Shown piece after piece: positions 8,152 through 18,386 of a DNA stretch of 64,000 bases. This DNA comes from Azospirillum sp. B21 (GTDB lineage: Bacteria > Pseudomonadota > Alphaproteobacteria > Azospirillales > Azospirillaceae), in the NCBI RefSeq assembly GCF_008364825.1, contig NZ_VTTO01000003.1, forward strand, positions 372,001 to 436,000. The letters are read 5' to 3'. A program made the position numbers and the translations under genes. The notes under the pieces are model-generated. The model was not told the DNA's origin and did no database searches. It was given only the letters and a program-made list of their open reading frames with translations. Numbering within the stretch: the stretch's first letter is position 1; every line of letters begins with the position of its first letter.

Positions 8152-9457
8152 GCTCAGCCAGCGGCACGAACGGCCGCTTGGTGTCGCCGGTGTAGAGCTG
8201 ACGCGGACGGCCGATCTTCTGCACCGGGTCCTCGATCATCTCCTTCCACTGGCTGATCCAGCCGACGGTGCGGGCCAGCGCGAACAGCACGGTGAACATG
8301 CTGGTCGGGAAGCCCATCGCCTTCAGGATGATGCCCGAATAGAAATCGACGTTCGGATAGAGCTTCTTCTCGATGAAGTACTCGTCCGACAGGGCGATCT
8401 TCTCCAGCTCCATCGCGATGTCCAGCAGCGGCTCGTCCTTGATGCCGAGTTCGCCGAGGACCTCGTGGCATGTCTGGCGCATGACCTGGGCGCGCGGGTC
8501 GTAGTTCTTGTAGACCCGGTGACCGAAGCCCATCAGGCGGAAGTTGTCGTTCTTGTCCTTGGCGCGGCGGACGAACTCGGGAATGCGGTCGACAGAGCCG
8601 ATCTCCTCCAGCATCTTCAGCACGGCTTCGTTCGCACCACCATGGGCCGGACCCCACAGCGAGGCGATGCCGGCGGCGATGCAGGCGAACGGGTTGGCGC
8701 CCGACGAACCGGCCAGACGGACGGTCGAGGTCGAAGCGTTCTGCTCGTGGTCGGCATGGAGGATGAAGATCTTGTCCATCGCCTTGGACAGGATCGGGTT
8801 GACCTTGAACGGCTCGCAGGGCGTGCCGAAGGTCATGTAGAGGAAGTTCTCCGCATACGACAGGTCGTTGCGCGGATACATGAAGGGCTGGCCGGTCGAA
8901 TACTTGTAGGCCATCGCCGCGATCGTCGGCATCTTGGCGATCAGGCGGTGCGCGGCGATCTTGCGCTCCTGCGGATCGTTGATGTCCAGCGAGTCGTGGT
9001 AGAAGGCCGACAGCGCACCGACGACACCGCACATGATCGCCATCGGGTGGGCGTCACGGCGGAAGCCGCTGTAGAACTTGGTCAGCTGCTCGTGCACCAT
9101 CGAGTGGCGGCGCAGGATGTTCTCGAAATCGGTGCGCTCTGCCGCGGTCGGCAGATGGTTGTTGAGCAGGAGGAAGCAGACTTCCGGGAAGGTGGAGTTC
9201 TCGGCCAGCTCATCGATGGCGTAGCCGCGGTGCAGCAGGACACCCTCGTCGCCGTCGATGTAGGTGATGCCCGACTCGCAGCTGCCCGTGGAGGTGAAGC
9301 CCGGATCGTAGGTGAAATAGCCGGTCGCGGCGTAGAGCTTGCGGATGTCGATCACGCTCGGCCCGACGCTGCCGTGCAGGATCGGCATCGTGACCTGCTT
9401 GCCCGTCTTATTGTCGATGAGGGTAACGGTGTCCTTGCCGTCCTCGGTCTGGGTCAT
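8144..9457 (-). CDS. gltA: Citrate synthase (type I, hexameric-type)
   Basis: Condenses oxaloacetate and acetyl-CoA to citrate, opening the TCA cycle. The 437-residue protein has the long Gram-negative N-terminal domain ([14 protein letters not shown]...DIRKLY) that binds the allosteric NADH in this type, and the three catalytic residues in recognisable places: His in [11 protein letters not shown], His in GPAHGGANE, and Asp in [22 protein letters not shown] is also diagnostic. It is preceded 100 bases upstream by gltX on the same strand and followed by an overlapping small membrane-protein ORF. gltA near the lpx cluster is common in alphaproteobacteria. Confidence 0.97.
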   Translation of the reverse strand: MTQTEDGKDTVTLIDNKTGKQVTMPILHGSVGPSVIDIRKLYAATGYFTYDPGFTSTGSCESGITYIDGDEGVLLHRGYAIDELAENSTFPEVCFLLLNNHLPTAAERTDFENILRRHSMVHEQLTKFYSGFRRDAHPMAIMCGVVGALSAFYHDSLDINDPQERKIAAHRLIAKMPTIAAMAYKYSTGQPFMYPRNDLSYAENFLYMTFGTPCEPFKVNPILSKAMDKIFILHADHEQNASTSTVRLAGSSGANPFACIAAGIASLWGPAHGGANEAVLKMLEEIGSVDRIPEFVRRAKDKNDNFRLMGFGHRVYKNYDPRAQVMRQTCHEVLGELGIKDEPLLDIAMELEKIALSDEYFIEKKLYPNVDFYSGIILKAMGFPTSMFTVLFALARTVGWISQWKEMIEDPVQKIGRPRQLYTGDTKRPFVPLAERG

Positions 9458-9484
9458 CTCGGCACGTCCTTATCGTTGAGGGTC

Positions 9485-9503
9485 GGGCTTAACGCCCTTT
9501 TTT
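9485..9503 (+). other. Short GGGC/GCCC hairpin followed by six T in the gltX-gltA gap
   Basis: On the plus strand, 9485-9488 pairs with 9494-9497 and six T follow (9498-9503), the shape of an intrinsic terminator reading plus-ward. The flanking genes are on the minus strand, where it becomes an A-tract followed by a hairpin in the gltA leader. It might stop antisense transcription into gltX, or be chance. Confidence 0.3.
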
Positions 9504-9557
9504 CGTCGGCGCAGCATAGTTCCATGGCAGCCTGATGGCAACGCACGGAAATGACCT

Positions 9558-10964
9558 TTATGCTGCACCCGCTGCGTCGCGGATGCGAGAAAGGGTCGCT
9601 TCCCGACCCAGCAGTTCGGCCACCTCGAAGATCGGCGGCGACACCGTCGAACCAGTCAGCGCGGCACGCAGCGGCTGTGCCACCTTGCCCAGCTTTTCAC
9701 CCCGTGCCTCGGCGAAGGCACGGACCTGCGCCTCCAGCGCCGCGGCGGTGAAATCCGGTTCGCCGGCAAAGGCTTCGGCCAGTTCCTTCAACAGCCCGCG
9801 GCCCTTTTCGTCCAGCAGCGCGGATGCTTTTTCGTCATAGCTGAGCGGCTGCGCTGCGACATAGAAGCGGGCGCTCTGCGCCAGATCGACGACCGTACGG
9901 GCCCGCTGCTTCAGGCCGTTCATCGCCCGCGTCAGAAGGTCGCGATCCGCGTCGGTCAGGCTGCGGCCGAGGTCGGCCTCCAGCCGCGGGGCGATCAGCC
10001 CGAGAAGCCGGGTATCGTTGGCCAGACGCATATAGTGGGCGTTGAGATTCTCCAGCTTGGCAAAATCGAAGCGCGACGGCGAGCGGCCGATGCTCTCCAG
10101 GTTGAACCACTCGATCGCCTGTTCGGTCGAGATGATCTCGTCGTCGCCATGCGACCAGCCGAGCCGCAGCAGGTAGTTGCGCACCGCCTCCGGCAGATAG
10201 CCCATGTCGCGGTAGGCATCGACGCCCAGCGCGCCGTGGCGCTTGGACAGCTTGGCGCCGTCCGGCCCGTGGATCAGCGGGATATGGCCGAAGCGCGGCA
10301 GGTCCCAGCCCATCGCGTTGAAAATCTGGATCTGCCGGAAGGTGTTGGTCAGATGGTCGTCGCCGCGGATGACGTGGGTGACGTCCATGTCGTGGTCGTC
10401 CACCACCACCGCAAGCAGATAGGTCGGCGTGCCGTCGGCGCGCAGCAGGATCAGGTCGTCCAACTGGGCGTTCTGCACCGTCACCTCGCCCTGGACGAGG
10501 TCGTTCAGGACCGTCTGGCCTTCCTGCGGCGCCTTCAGGCGGATCACCGGGGCGACGCCGGGAGGCGCGTCGGATTCGGGGCGGTCGCGCCAGCGGCCGT
10601 CGTAGCGCATCGGCTGTCCGGCGGCCTTCTGGGCGGCGCGCATTTCCTCCAGCTCTTCCGGGCTGCAGTAGCAGCGATAGGCCTTGCCGGCGGCCAGCAT
10701 CTGGTGCGCCACCTCGGCATGGCGGTCCTTGCGCTCGAACTGGCTGACCGCGTCGCCATCCCAATCCAGGCCCAGCCACTGCAGCCCGTCCAGGATGGCG
10801 TCGACCGCCGCCTGGGTCGAGCGTTGCCGGTCGGTGTCTTCGATCCGCAGCAGGAACTTGCCGCCGGTGTTTCGGGCGTACAGCCAGTTGAACAGGGCGG
10901 TGCGGCCACCGCCGATGTGCAGAAAGCCGGTCGGCGACGGAGCGAAGCGGGTGACGACAGTCAT
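9558..10964 (-). CDS. gltX: Glutamyl-tRNA synthetase
   Basis: Charges tRNA with glutamate; in alphaproteobacteria lacking GlnRS one enzyme also misacylates tRNA-Gln for later amidation. The 468-residue class I synthetase starts [15 protein letters not shown] (HIGH-type motif near residue 16) and has the KMSKS-type motif as KLSKRHG. The C-terminal helical anticodon-binding region ends with a [18 protein letters not shown] segment typical of GluRS. The ATG at 10964 has a purine-rich GAGAGACC before it; the longer open frame upstream lacks homology. Alphaproteobacteria often have two gltX copies and I cannot tell which one this is. Confidence 0.95.
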   Translation of the reverse strand: MTVVTRFAPSPTGFLHIGGGRTALFNWLYARNTGGKFLLRIEDTDRQRSTQAAVDAILDGLQWLGLDWDGDAVSQFERKDRHAEVAHQMLAAGKAYRCYCSPEELEEMRAAQKAAGQPMRYDGRWRDRPESDAPPGVAPVIRLKAPQEGQTVLNDLVQGEVTVQNAQLDDLILLRADGTPTYLLAVVVDDHDMDVTHVIRGDDHLTNTFRQIQIFNAMGWDLPRFGHIPLIHGPDGAKLSKRHGALGVDAYRDMGYLPEAVRNYLLRLGWSHGDDEIISTEQAIEWFNLESIGRSPSRFDFAKLENLNAHYMRLANDTRLLGLIAPRLEADLGRSLTDADRDLLTRAMNGLKQRARTVVDLAQSARFYVAAQPLSYDEKASALLDEKGRGLLKELAEAFAGEPDFTAAALEAQVRAFAEARGEKLGKVAQPLRAALTGSTVSPPIFEVAELLGREATLSRIRDAAGAA

Positions 10965-11120
10965 CGGTCTCTCAATTTCCGGTTCGGCGCTGGTATGATG
11001 CGCCGGTGGTTCGACACCGAGGTTTAACACAGCCACCGGGTTGGGAGGCAATGCGATGCACGCATGGACGGTCGTTGAGGAGCATGCGGGCGGCATCCCT
11101 GCGCCGGAAAGCCGTCACCG

Positions 11121-13298
11121 GTGACGGTTGCCGGCTGGCCTGAGGAGGAGTCGGAGGGTCCAGTTGGGGCCGGTGGGCGTTGTCGGCGCCTGTGGTTCCA
11201 CATCGGGAGGCGACTCGTGTCCCTGGCGGAGGCGGAGGGGGACCGCTGGGTCCTGTGGCTTCCCGTCGCCTTCGGGGCCGGTGTGTCGCTGTATTTCGGC
11301 CTGATGCGGGAGCCGGAGTGGTGGATCGGGCCTGCGGCCTGCGGGGTGTGTGCCGTGCTGCTTCTGGCCCTGCGGCGCTGGTTCGCGCTGTTCGGCGCGG
11401 CAATGGCGCTGCTGATGGTGGCTGCGGGGTTCCTGGTGGCGCAGTGGCACAGCGCTCGGGTGGCGGCGCCGGTGCTGACCCGCGTCGTCACGGGTGCGAC
11501 GATCACCGGCCGCGTAATGGCGGTGGAACGGCGGCCGGGTGCCACCCGCGTCACACTGCGGGAGCCGACGGTCAGCCGGCTGACGCCTGAGCAGACGCCG
11601 GCCGCGTTGCGTGTCCGCCTGCCGGACCGCCATGCGGCGCCCGATCCGGGATCGGTGGTGCGGCTGCGTGCCACGCTGCTGCCGCCCCAGGCCCCGGCCG
11701 AACCGGGCGCCTTCGACTTTCAGCGGCGGGCTTGGTTCATGGGGCTGGGCGGGACCGGTTTCGCCACTGGTGCGGTGGAATTGGTCGAGGCCCAGCCGGT
11801 CACGGGCTGGCAGGTGGTGACGGTGGCGTTCGAGCGGGCGCGCGGTGTGATCGCCGAGCGGGTGGCTGCGACCATCGGCGATCCGGTGGAGGCGAGGGTC
11901 ACCACCGCACTGCTGAATGGGGAGCAGTTCGGCATCCCGGACGAGACACTGGAGGATTTCCGCAACAGCGGTCTGGCGCACCTGCTGTCGATCTCCGGCC
12001 TGCATGTGGGCATTGCCGCCGGCATTCTGTTCTATGTGGTCAGGGCTTTGCTGGCGCTGGTGCCCGCCATCGCCTTGCGTTGGCCGATTAAAAAGATCGC
12101 GGCGCTGTTCGGTATCCTGTCGGCCTTGGCCTATACGCTGCTGGTCGGGGCGCCGCTGCCGACGGTACGGTCGGTGTTGATGACCGGCATGGTGATGGGC
12201 GCGATCATGCTGGACCGCCACCCGCTGAGCATGCGGTTGGTCGCCTTCGCCGGGTTGGTCACCATCGCCATGGACCCGGAGGGGATGCTAGGCCCCAGTT
12301 TCCAGATGTCCTTCGCGGCGGTGGTGGCGCTGATCGCCGCCTTCGAGCGCGGCAGTCCGCGACTGGCGGAATGGCGCAGCGAGGCGGGGTGGTTTCTGCG
12401 CGGCCTGCTCTATGTCGGCGGCATCCTGCTGACCAGTGTGGTGGCGACGCTGGCGACACTGCCGTTCGCACTCTTCCACTTCCAGCAGATCGCCTTCTAT
12501 GGCGTGCTGTCCAACCTGATCGCCATTCCGATCACATCCTTCTGGGTAATGCCGTGGAGCTTGATCGCCTACGCCCTGATGCCCTTCGGGCTGGAGGCGC
12601 CGGCGCTGATCGCGATGAACTGGGGCGACCGGGCGGTGATCTGGACTGCGGAGTTCTTCGGCCGTCTTCCCGGGGCCTCCCTGACCATGCCGGCGATGCC
12701 GGTGGAAGGGTTCGCAGCGCTGGTGCTGGGCGGCATCTGGCTGTGCGTCTGGACCCGGCGGTGGCGTTGGCTGGGGCTGCTGCCGATTATGGCAGGGCTG
12801 GCTTCGCCGGCGCTGGTCACGCGGCCGGACGTGCTTGTCGCGGGGGATGGGACTGTGATGGCGGTGCGGATGCCGGATGGTCGCCTCAGCGCTTCGGGCA
12901 AGACTGGGGGCCGAGTGATCGAGACATGGCGGGAGCGCGATGGCGAGCGATCGGCGGCGGATCCCTGGCCTGCTGCAGGGGGATGGAGCGAGGGGGAGCG
13001 GTCGCTGAACTGCGATGCGCTGGGGTGTCTGTACCGGATCAAGGGGAGGACTGTCGCCCTCCCGCGACTGCCGGATGCGTTGGACGAGGATTGCGGGGCG
13101 GCCGATGCGGTGGTGACGGCGGCAGTGGCGCGGGGATGCCGGGCCGGGGTCGTGATCGACCGCTGGGCGCTGCGGCACGAGGGGGCGCATGCACTGTGGG
13201 TGACGGCGGCGGGAATAGAGGTGGAGACGGTGCGGGGGGGACGGGGAGAGCGGCCTTGGACCGGGGGGAGGATGAGGGAAGCTACACCCCCTCCCTAA
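11121..13298 (+). CDS. comEC: ComEC/Rec2 family DNA-uptake channel protein
   Basis: ComEC is the inner-membrane channel for single-stranded DNA in natural transformation. The 725-residue protein has an N-terminal multi-helix plus DUF4131-type OB region (about 40-230) and the Competence domain with the hallmark FRNSGLAHLLSISGLHVG near residue 285, then many membrane helices to about residue 575. The C-terminal region (about 575-725) is short and lacks an evident HxHxDH metallo-beta-lactamase motif, as in many alphaproteobacterial members. Start is GTG at 11121; the true start could be a little downstream. It faces gltX across about 156 bases. The stop codon lies inside an intergenic repeat that supplies the last codons. 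Confidence 0.92.
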   Translation: MTVAGWPEEESEGPVGAGGRCRRLWFHIGRRLVSLAEAEGDRWVLWLPVAFGAGVSLYFGLMREPEWWIGPAACGVCAVLLLALRRWFALFGAAMALLMVAAGFLVAQWHSARVAAPVLTRVVTGATITGRVMAVERRPGATRVTLREPTVSRLTPEQTPAALRVRLPDRHAAPDPGSVVRLRATLLPPQAPAEPGAFDFQRRAWFMGLGGTGFATGAVELVEAQPVTGWQVVTVAFERARGVIAERVAATIGDPVEARVTTALLNGEQFGIPDETLEDFRNSGLAHLLSISGLHVGIAAGILFYVVRALLALVPAIALRWPIKKIAALFGILSALAYTLLVGAPLPTVRSVLMTGMVMGAIMLDRHPLSMRLVAFAGLVTIAMDPEGMLGPSFQMSFAAVVALIAAFERGSPRLAEWRSEAGWFLRGLLYVGGILLTSVVATLATLPFALFHFQQIAFYGVLSNLIAIPITSFWVMPWSLIAYALMPFGLEAPALIAMNWGDRAVIWTAEFFGRLPGASLTMPAMPVEGFAALVLGGIWLCVWTRRWRWLGLLPIMAGLASPALVTRPDVLVAGDGTVMAVRMPDGRLSASGKTGGRVIETWRERDGERSAADPWPAAGGWSEGERSLNCDALGCLYRIKGRTVALPRLPDALDEDCGAADAVVTAAVARGCRAGVVIDRWALRHEGAHALWVTAAGIEVETVRGGRGERPWTGGRMREATPPP

Positions 13299-13409
13299 CC
13301 CTCCCCCGCTGGGCGGGAGAGGGAACTCCGCCGCTCTGCCGCTCAATCCCTCTCCCGCGGATCGGACCGGCCATTGGCCGGCCGAGGGCGGGGGAGGGTC
13401 GGGGAGGGG
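13287..13409 (+). repeat. Double-hairpin intergenic repeat, copy 1 (comEC/lexA)
   Basis: A C-rich left arm (13287 onward, CCCCCTCCCTAACC) ends in a first small hairpin, a spacer contains AACTCCGCCGCTCTGC, and a right half ends GGGGGAGGGTCGGGGAGGGG, roughly complementary to the left arm. The comEC stop TAA (13296-13298) is inside the left arm. It fills the gap between two convergent genes and ends 10 bases from the lexA stop. It matches copies at 25761, 31480 and 36441. Confidence 0.85.
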
Positions 13410-13419
13410 CGACAGGGAC

Positions 13420-14142
13420 TCAGTACTTGCGGACCAGACCGACCAGCTTGCCCTGCACGCGGACGCGGTCGGCGCCGAAGATGCGGGTTTCATAGGCGGC
13501 GTTGGCGGGCTCCAGGGCGATGGTGTTGCCCTTGCGGCGCAGGCGCTTCAGCGTCACCTCGCCCTCGTCGACCAAGGCCACGACGATGGTGCCGTTCTCC
13601 GCCGCGTCGCAGCGCTGGATGATGATGGTGTCATGGTCGAGGATGCCTGCCTCGATCATCGAATCGCCGGAGACCTCCAGCGCGTAATGGTCGCCGCCAG
13701 TCAGCATCGAGGCCGGGATGTCGACGAAGGCGCTGTTGTCGCGCAACGCTTCGATCGGAGTGCCGGCAGCGATGCGGCCATAGAGCGGGAGCTGCACCGT
13801 CTCGTTCGCGGCGGCCGGGGTGGGCGCGGGCGGAGCGGCGTCGCGGCCGGCGAAGGCGAAATCGCCCTTGATGACGTTGGGCTGGAACTTCGGCTTGGGC
13901 GCGGTGCGGGAGCGGGCGGCGTCCAGGCCTTCGGGCAGGCGGAGAACCTCCAGCGCGCGGGCGCGGTGGGGCAGGCGGCGGATGAAGCCGCGTTCCTCAA
14001 GACCGGTGATGAGGCGGTGGATACCCGACTTGGACTTCAGCCCCAGGGCGTCCTTCATCTCGTCGAACGACGGCGAGACTCCGCCCTGGCCGAGCCGTTC
14101 GTGGATGAACAGCAGCAATTCGTGCTGCTTGCGCGTGAGCAT
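13420..14142 (-). CDS. lexA: LexA SOS repressor
   Basis: LexA represses DNA-damage genes and cleaves itself when RecA filaments form. The 240-residue protein has the N-terminal winged HTH ([13 protein letters not shown]...[23 protein letters not shown]) and a C-terminal S24 peptidase domain with the scissile Ala126-Gly127 pair in YGRIAAG, nucleophile Ser161 in SGDSMIEAG and general base Lys199. The linker (about 70-115) is long, as in alphaproteobacteria. The start at 14142 has GGGAGG upstream. Its own promoter contains an SOS box, so it is self-regulated. It follows moeA in the same direction but has this separate promoter. Confidence 0.97.
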   Translation of the reverse strand: MLTRKQHELLLFIHERLGQGGVSPSFDEMKDALGLKSKSGIHRLITGLEERGFIRRLPHRARALEVLRLPEGLDAARSRTAPKPKFQPNVIKGDFAFAGRDAAPPAPTPAAANETVQLPLYGRIAAGTPIEALRDNSAFVDIPASMLTGGDHYALEVSGDSMIEAGILDHDTIIIQRCDAAENGTIVVALVDEGEVTLKRLRRKGNTIALEPANAAYETRIFGADRVRVQGKLVGLVRKY

Positions 14143-14200
14143 GGATGCCTCCCGGCCGTCGCCAGACTGAAGATGGAACAAAAACTAAACGTTGCCCCAT

Positions 14201-14229
14201 GTTCTAGTTTGGTTCCTGCCGTCCGTCAA
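14201..14229 (-). promoter_or_regulatory. lexA promoter with overlapping SOS box
   Basis: Read on the minus strand: -35 TTGACG (14229-14224), 17-base spacer, -10 TAGAAC (14206-14201). The sequence 14201-14215 is GTTC-N7-GTTC on the plus strand, the exact alphaproteobacterial LexA operator, and it covers the -10. Binding would block RNA polymerase, giving autorepression of lexA. Confidence 0.85.
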
Positions 14230-14250
14230 GCCCCCCATCCGCTTCTTTTA

Positions 14251-14265
14251 GAACTTGAGCGGAAC
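14251..14265 (-). promoter_or_regulatory. Second SOS box upstream of lexA
   Basis: Bases 14251-14265 read GAAC-N7-GAAC on the plus strand, a second perfect operator about 22 bases upstream of the lexA -35. A third GAAC follows at 14271 but with a 5-base spacing. Tandem operators would tighten or grade autorepression. Confidence 0.65.
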
Positions 14266-14340
14266 ATTCGGAACACCGTGAAACAGTTTCCCAGGTGATG
14301 TTCAACTGTTCAATCCGTCGTCCAAGCGCCGTGTTCAAGT

Positions 14341-15570
14341 CTAGATGCTGAGCGCTCCGTCGGTCAAAGGAAGTACGGTCACCATGGCGCCGGCCGGTTC
14401 CGGGTCGGCGTTGGGTGGGCGCGGGATCAGGCAGTCGGCCTGGGCATAGAGCGTGGTGATGGCGCTGTCCTGCCGGGCGAAGGGCGTGACGGTCAGGACA
14501 CCGTCGGGGCCGGATGCCAGCGTCGCACGCAGATACTCCTCGCGCCGGTCGTTGGCCCTCAGTGCGACGGTCAAACGGGCGCGCAGGGGCAGGCGGTCGT
14601 CTTCGGGCGGCAATCCCTGCAGCAGGCGCAGAACCGGGCGCAGGAACAGAACGGCGGTGACGCCGGTGGATACCGGGTTGCCGGGCAGTCCCAGCAGCGG
14701 CACCCCGCCGGCCCGGCCGAACATCAGTGCCTTGCCCGGCCGCATCGCCACCGTCTGCACTTCCAGCGCCACGCCGCGGTCGGCCAGCACGTCGCGCACC
14801 AGGTCGTAATCGCCATGGGCGGCGCCGCCGGTGGTGACCAGCAGGTCGCAGCCGGCGGCCCCCTTCGCCATGGCGGCGACGCTGTCGGGCGTGTCCTTTG
14901 CCACGCCGAGATTGTGGGCGAGCCCGCCCTGGGCGGTGACGAGTGCACAGAGGCCGAGAGCATTGGTGCTGACGATCTGGCTCGGCCCCAGCGGATCGCC
15001 GGGCAGGGCGATCTCGTCGCCGGTGGCGAGGATGGCGATGCGCGGCCGGCGATGGACCGACAGCCAGGGCACATTGCCGCCTGCAGCCAGCGCGATGTCG
15101 CGCGCGGTCAGGCGCCGGCCCTTCGGCAGAAGCTCTTCCCCATGGGCGAAGTCGAAGCCGGCCTGACGGACGAAACGCCCGGCGGCGACGGCCCGGCCGA
15201 TGTGGACCGTCGCATCGTCGGCGCTGCAATCCTCCTGCATCACCACGGCGTCGGCGCCGTCGGGCAGCGGCGCGCCGGTGAAGATGCGCACCGCTTCGAC
15301 GGGACCGACGCTGCCGGTAAAGGCATGGCCGGCGGAGGATTCGCCGATGCGGCGCAGGGAGACAGGAGAGTCGGCGGTGGCGGCGGCTATGTCGGCGGAG
15401 CGGACCGCCCAGCCATCCATGGCTGCGGCGTGGAAGGGCGGCTGGGTCAGCCGGGCGATCACAGGTTCGGCCAGCACGCGGCCGAGCGCGTCGGGCAGAG
15501 CCACCACCTCCGCCGGCAGAGGGGCGAAGGCCGACAGGATGCGGGCGCGCGCCTCTGCGACGGAGATCAT
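14341..15570 (-). CDS. moeA: Molybdopterin molybdenumtransferase MoeA
   Basis: MoeA inserts molybdate into adenylylated molybdopterin, the last common step of molybdenum cofactor synthesis. The 409-residue protein shows the domain order of the family: N-terminal PFHAAAMDGWAVRSADI and RIFTGAPLPDGADAVVMQED, the MoaB/Mog-like fold with ILATGDEI and the LVTTGGAAHGDYDLVRDV motif, and the GLPGNPVST signature before the C-terminal beta domain. It starts four bases after the moaC stop, so moaC-moeA form one unit, presumably transcribed with the trp genes upstream. Confidence 0.96.
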   Translation of the reverse strand: MISVAEARARILSAFAPLPAEVVALPDALGRVLAEPVIARLTQPPFHAAAMDGWAVRSADIAAATADSPVSLRRIGESSAGHAFTGSVGPVEAVRIFTGAPLPDGADAVVMQEDCSADDATVHIGRAVAAGRFVRQAGFDFAHGEELLPKGRRLTARDIALAAGGNVPWLSVHRRPRIAILATGDEIALPGDPLGPSQIVSTNALGLCALVTAQGGLAHNLGVAKDTPDSVAAMAKGAAGCDLLVTTGGAAHGDYDLVRDVLADRGVALEVQTVAMRPGKALMFGRAGGVPLLGLPGNPVSTGVTAVLFLRPVLRLLQGLPPEDDRLPLRARLTVALRANDRREEYLRATLASGPDGVLTVTPFARQDSAITTLYAQADCLIPRPPNADPEPAGAMVTVLPLTDGALSI

Positions 15571-15574
15571 GGCG

Positions 15575-16075
15575 TCAGGTTCCGGCTGTGGGAGCGGTGG
15601 CGGCAGCGCCCCATTCGCCGCTCTTGCCGCCGGCCTTGTGCAGCAGGCGGACGTCGGTGACGGTCATTCCGCGGTCCACCGCCTTGCACATGTCGTAGAC
15701 GGTCAGGGCCGCGATGGTTACGGCGGTCAGCGCCTCCATCTCCACGCCCGTCTGACCCTTCAGCTTGCAGGTGGCGGTGACGTCCACCGCGTTGCGCACC
15801 GGGTCGCAGGACAGGTCGACCTTGACCGAGGTCAGCATCAGCGGGTGGCACAGCGGGATCAGGTCCGGCGTGCGCTTGGCCCCCATGATGCCGGCCAGCC
15901 GGGCGACCGACAGCACGTCGCCCTTCTTGACCCCGCCCTGCGTGATGAGCGCCAGGGTTTCAGGCTGCATCAGCACGGTGGCGGCGGCGGTGGCGGTTCG
16001 TTCGGTATCCGCTTTGTCGGAGACGTCGACCATCACCGCCTTGCCCTCGGCGTCGAAATGGGTGAAGCCGCTCAT
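15575..16075 (-). CDS. moaC: Cyclic pyranopterin monophosphate synthase MoaC
   Basis: MoaC converts the MoaA product 3',8-cyclo-GTP to cyclic pyranopterin monophosphate, the first stable intermediate of molybdenum cofactor synthesis. The 166-residue protein has the expected landmarks: [16 protein letters not shown] at the N-terminus, [15 protein letters not shown] and [31 protein letters not shown] around the hexamer active site, then [12 protein letters not shown] at the C-terminus. It overlaps the preceding GNAT gene by four bases. MoaA, its usual partner, is not in this window. Confidence 0.97.
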   Translation of the reverse strand: MSGFTHFDAEGKAVMVDVSDKADTERTATAAATVLMQPETLALITQGGVKKGDVLSVARLAGIMGAKRTPDLIPLCHPLMLTSVKVDLSCDPVRNAVDVTATCKLKGQTGVEMEALTAVTIAALTVYDMCKAVDRGMTVTDVRLLHKAGGKSGEWGAAATAPTAGT

Positions 16076-16545
16076 GCGACGGTCTCCCGCAGGGGTTTTT
16101 CCATGAAGATGCTGACGCCGTTCTCTTTATAGCAGGCGTAGGGACCGCGGTCGGTGAAGCCGGCCTTGCGGTAGAGCCCCAGCGCCTCGGGCTGATGGAT
16201 GCCGGATTCCAACAGCAAGGCGGTCAGCCCCTCCGCCCGCGCCTGCTCCTCCAGCCGGGCCAGCAGCCGTTCGCCGATGCGGTGGCCGCGGGCGGCGGGA
16301 TCGACGAACATCCGCTTGACCTCGCCATAGCCCGAGGGATCGACGCGCAGCGCGGCACAGCCGACCGGAACGCCGTCCTTGCGGGCGACGAAGAAGCGCA
16401 GGTCCGGCGCCTCCAACTCCGCGATGTCGAGCAGGTGACAGGTGTCGGCCGGATAAAGATCCAGCAGATAGCGGTCAAGTGCGGCAACCAGCGCGACCAC
16501 CTGATCCTGGCGCGGGCTTTCCGCGGCGATGACGATGTCCGGCAT
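16072..16545 (-). CDS. GNAT-family N-acetyltransferase in trp-moa operon
   Basis: A 157-residue GNAT enzyme. The acetyl-CoA-binding motif A is clear: [20 protein letters not shown] (about residues 76-95, R-G-x-R-I-G loop), followed by [21 protein letters not shown], the motif B region. The substrate cannot be read from the sequence. It starts three bases after the trpC stop and overlaps moaC by four bases, so it is tied to both. A trpGDC cluster has been described in Azospirillum brasilense; I recall an acetyltransferase-like ORF behind it but could not verify that here. Confidence 0.9.
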   Translation of the reverse strand: MPDIVIAAESPRQDQVVALVAALDRYLLDLYPADTCHLLDIAELEAPDLRFFVARKDGVPVGCAALRVDPSGYGEVKRMFVDPAARGHRIGERLLARLEEQARAEGLTALLLESGIHQPEALGLYRKAGFTDRGPYACYKENGVSIFMEKPLRETVA

Positions 16546-16548
16546 GGG

Positions 16549-17352
16549 CTAGACCGGAGCCAGCAGTGCGCGGGTGGCGGCGGTCACGTCCGCCTGCCGC
16601 ATCAGCGATTCGCCGACCAGGAAGCAGCGCGCCCCGACCTTCGCCATGCGGGCCAGATCGGCCGGGCTGTAGAGCCCGCTCTCCGCGACCAGCATGCGGT
16701 CGGCCGGCACGTTGGCCGCAAGTTCCTCGGTCGTCGCGATGTCCACAGCCAACGTCTTGAGGTTGCGGTTGTTGATGCCCAGCAGCGGCGTCCGCAGCAG
16801 CAGCGCGCGGTCCAGTTCGGCGCGGTCATGCACCTCGACCAGCACGTCCAGCCCCTGGGCAAGGGCGGCGTCCTCGATCTCCGCCGCCTGGGCGTCGGAC
16901 AGCGAGGCCATGATGATGAGGATGCAGTCGGCGCCCAGCGCGCGGGCCTCCACGATCTGATAGGGATCGACCATGAAGTCCTTGCGCAGCACCGGCAAAT
17001 CGACAGCGGCGCGGGCGGCGACGAGATACTCGTCCTTGCCTTGGAAATAGGGCTCGTCGGTCAGGACCGACAGGCAGCTCGCACCGCCGTCGCGGTAGGC
17101 GCGGGCAAGGGCTGGCGGATCGAAATCGGCGCGGATCAGGCCCTTGGACGGGCTGGCCTTCTTGATCTCGGCGATCAGGCCGTAGCGCCCGGCCTCCACC
17201 GCGGCGCTGAGAGCCCGGATGAAGCCGCGCGGCGGATTGGTCTCGTTGGCGGCCTTGGCGGCGGCCTCCACCTCCGACAAGGGGCGGACGGCCTTGCGGG
17301 AGGCGACCAGCGCGCGCTTGTCGTCGTTGATGCGGGTCAGAACGTCGCTCAT
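16549..17352 (-). CDS. trpC: Indole-3-glycerol phosphate synthase
   Basis: Closes the indole ring in tryptophan synthesis (CdRP to indole-3-glycerol phosphate). The 267-residue TIM barrel has the known landmarks: [15 protein letters not shown] near residue 60, [29 protein letters not shown] near 120, [12 protein letters not shown] near 190 and [13 protein letters not shown] near 220. It is a single-function enzyme without the TrpF domain fused in E. coli. The start was set at the ATG at 17352 that overlaps the trpD stop by one base (TGATG). Confidence 0.97.
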   Translation of the reverse strand: MSDVLTRINDDKRALVASRKAVRPLSEVEAAAKAANETNPPRGFIRALSAAVEAGRYGLIAEIKKASPSKGLIRADFDPPALARAYRDGGASCLSVLTDEPYFQGKDEYLVAARAAVDLPVLRKDFMVDPYQIVEARALGADCILIIMASLSDAQAAEIEDAALAQGLDVLVEVHDRAELDRALLLRTPLLGINNRNLKTLAVDIATTEELAANVPADRMLVAESGLYSPADLARMAKVGARCFLVGESLMRQADVTAATRALLAPV

Positions 17353-18386
17353 CAGGCCACCGTCTCGTTGGTGATGGCGACCAGCCGGCGCAGGCGGTCG
17401 CGGGCGCCGCCGCTGTCGATGGCGTCGGCGGCCGTCGCCACACCTTCTTTCAGCGTCGCGGCCTTGCCGGCCACCAACAGGGCGGCGGCGGCGTTCAGCA
17501 GCACGATGTCGCGGTAGGGGCTGCGCACCCCGTCGAACAGGGCGTGGATGGCGTCGGCGTTGACCTGGGCGTCGCCGCCCTTCAGGTCCTCGATCCGGGC
17601 GCGCGGCAGGCCGGCATCTTCCGGCGTCACCTCGAACACCGTCACCTCGCCGTCCTTCAACTGAGCGACGGTGGTGGGGCCGGTGGTGGTGATCTCGTCG
17701 AGCCCGTCGGAGCCGTGGACGACCCAGGCCGTTTCCGAGCCGAGCCGCTTCAGCACATGGGCCAGCGGCTCCACCCACTGTCTGGAGAAGACGCCCAGCA
17801 CCTGCCGCCGGGCGGTCGCCGGGTTGGCGAGCGGACCCAGCAGGTTGAAGACGGTGCGGGTGCCGAGCTCGACGCGGGTCGGGCCGACGTTGCGCATGGC
17901 AAGGTGGTGGCGCGGCGCCATCAGGAAGGCGATGCCGGCATCCCACAGCGCCTTGCGCACCAGCGCGAAGTCGCAATCGAGGTTGACGCCGAGCGAGCCC
18001 AGCACGTCGGCGGCACCGGATTTCGACGAGATGGCGCGGTTTCCGTGCTTGGCCACCGGCACGCCGCAGGACGACACCACCAGCGCCGCGGCGGTGGAGA
18101 TGTTGTATGTGCCGGCCCCGTCGCCGCCAGTGCCGCAGGTGTCGATGGTGCCGGGAGGCGCATCGACCGGGATCGCCTTGGCGCGCATGACGCGGGCGGC
18201 GCCGGTGATCTCGTCCACCGTCTCGCCGCGCACGCGCAGCGCCATCAGGAAGCCGCCCATCTGCGACGGGGTGGCATTGCCGGACATGATGATGTCGAAG
18301 GCGAAGCCGGCCTCGGCCTCGGTCAGGGCGGCGCCGGTGGCGACCTTGCCCAGGATGGCCTTCATATCGGACAGGTCGCCGCTCAT
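17352..18386 (-). CDS. trpD: Anthranilate phosphoribosyltransferase
   Basis: Transfers the phosphoribosyl group of PRPP to anthranilate, second step of the tryptophan branch. The 344-residue protein has the N-terminal helical domain ([35 protein letters not shown]), the PRPP/anthranilate motif [20 protein letters not shown] near residue 82, [21 protein letters not shown] near 113 and the [21 protein letters not shown] segment. The ATG overlaps the trpG stop by four bases. The gene order trpG-trpD-trpC keeps the small glutaminase subunit away from trpE, which lies elsewhere. Confidence 0.97.
   Translation of the reverse strand: MSGDLSDMKAILGKVATGAALTEAEAGFAFDIIMSGNATPSQMGGFLMALRVRGETVDEITGAARVMRAKAIPVDAPPGTIDTCGTGGDGAGTYNISTAAALVVSSCGVPVAKHGNRAISSKSGAADVLGSLGVNLDCDFALVRKALWDAGIAFLMAPRHHLAMRNVGPTRVELGTRTVFNLLGPLANPATARRQVLGVFSRQWVEPLAHVLKRLGSETAWVVHGSDGLDEITTTGPTTVAQLKDGEVTVFEVTPEDAGLPRARIEDLKGGDAQVNADAIHALFDGVRSPYRDIVLLNAAAALLVAGKAATLKEGVATAADAIDSGGARDRLRRLVAITNETVA

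Noticed and set aside
13287..13409. CRISPR-like array from the C-rich repeats
   Set aside because: Only two hairpin halves per site, no regular spacer pattern and no cas genes.
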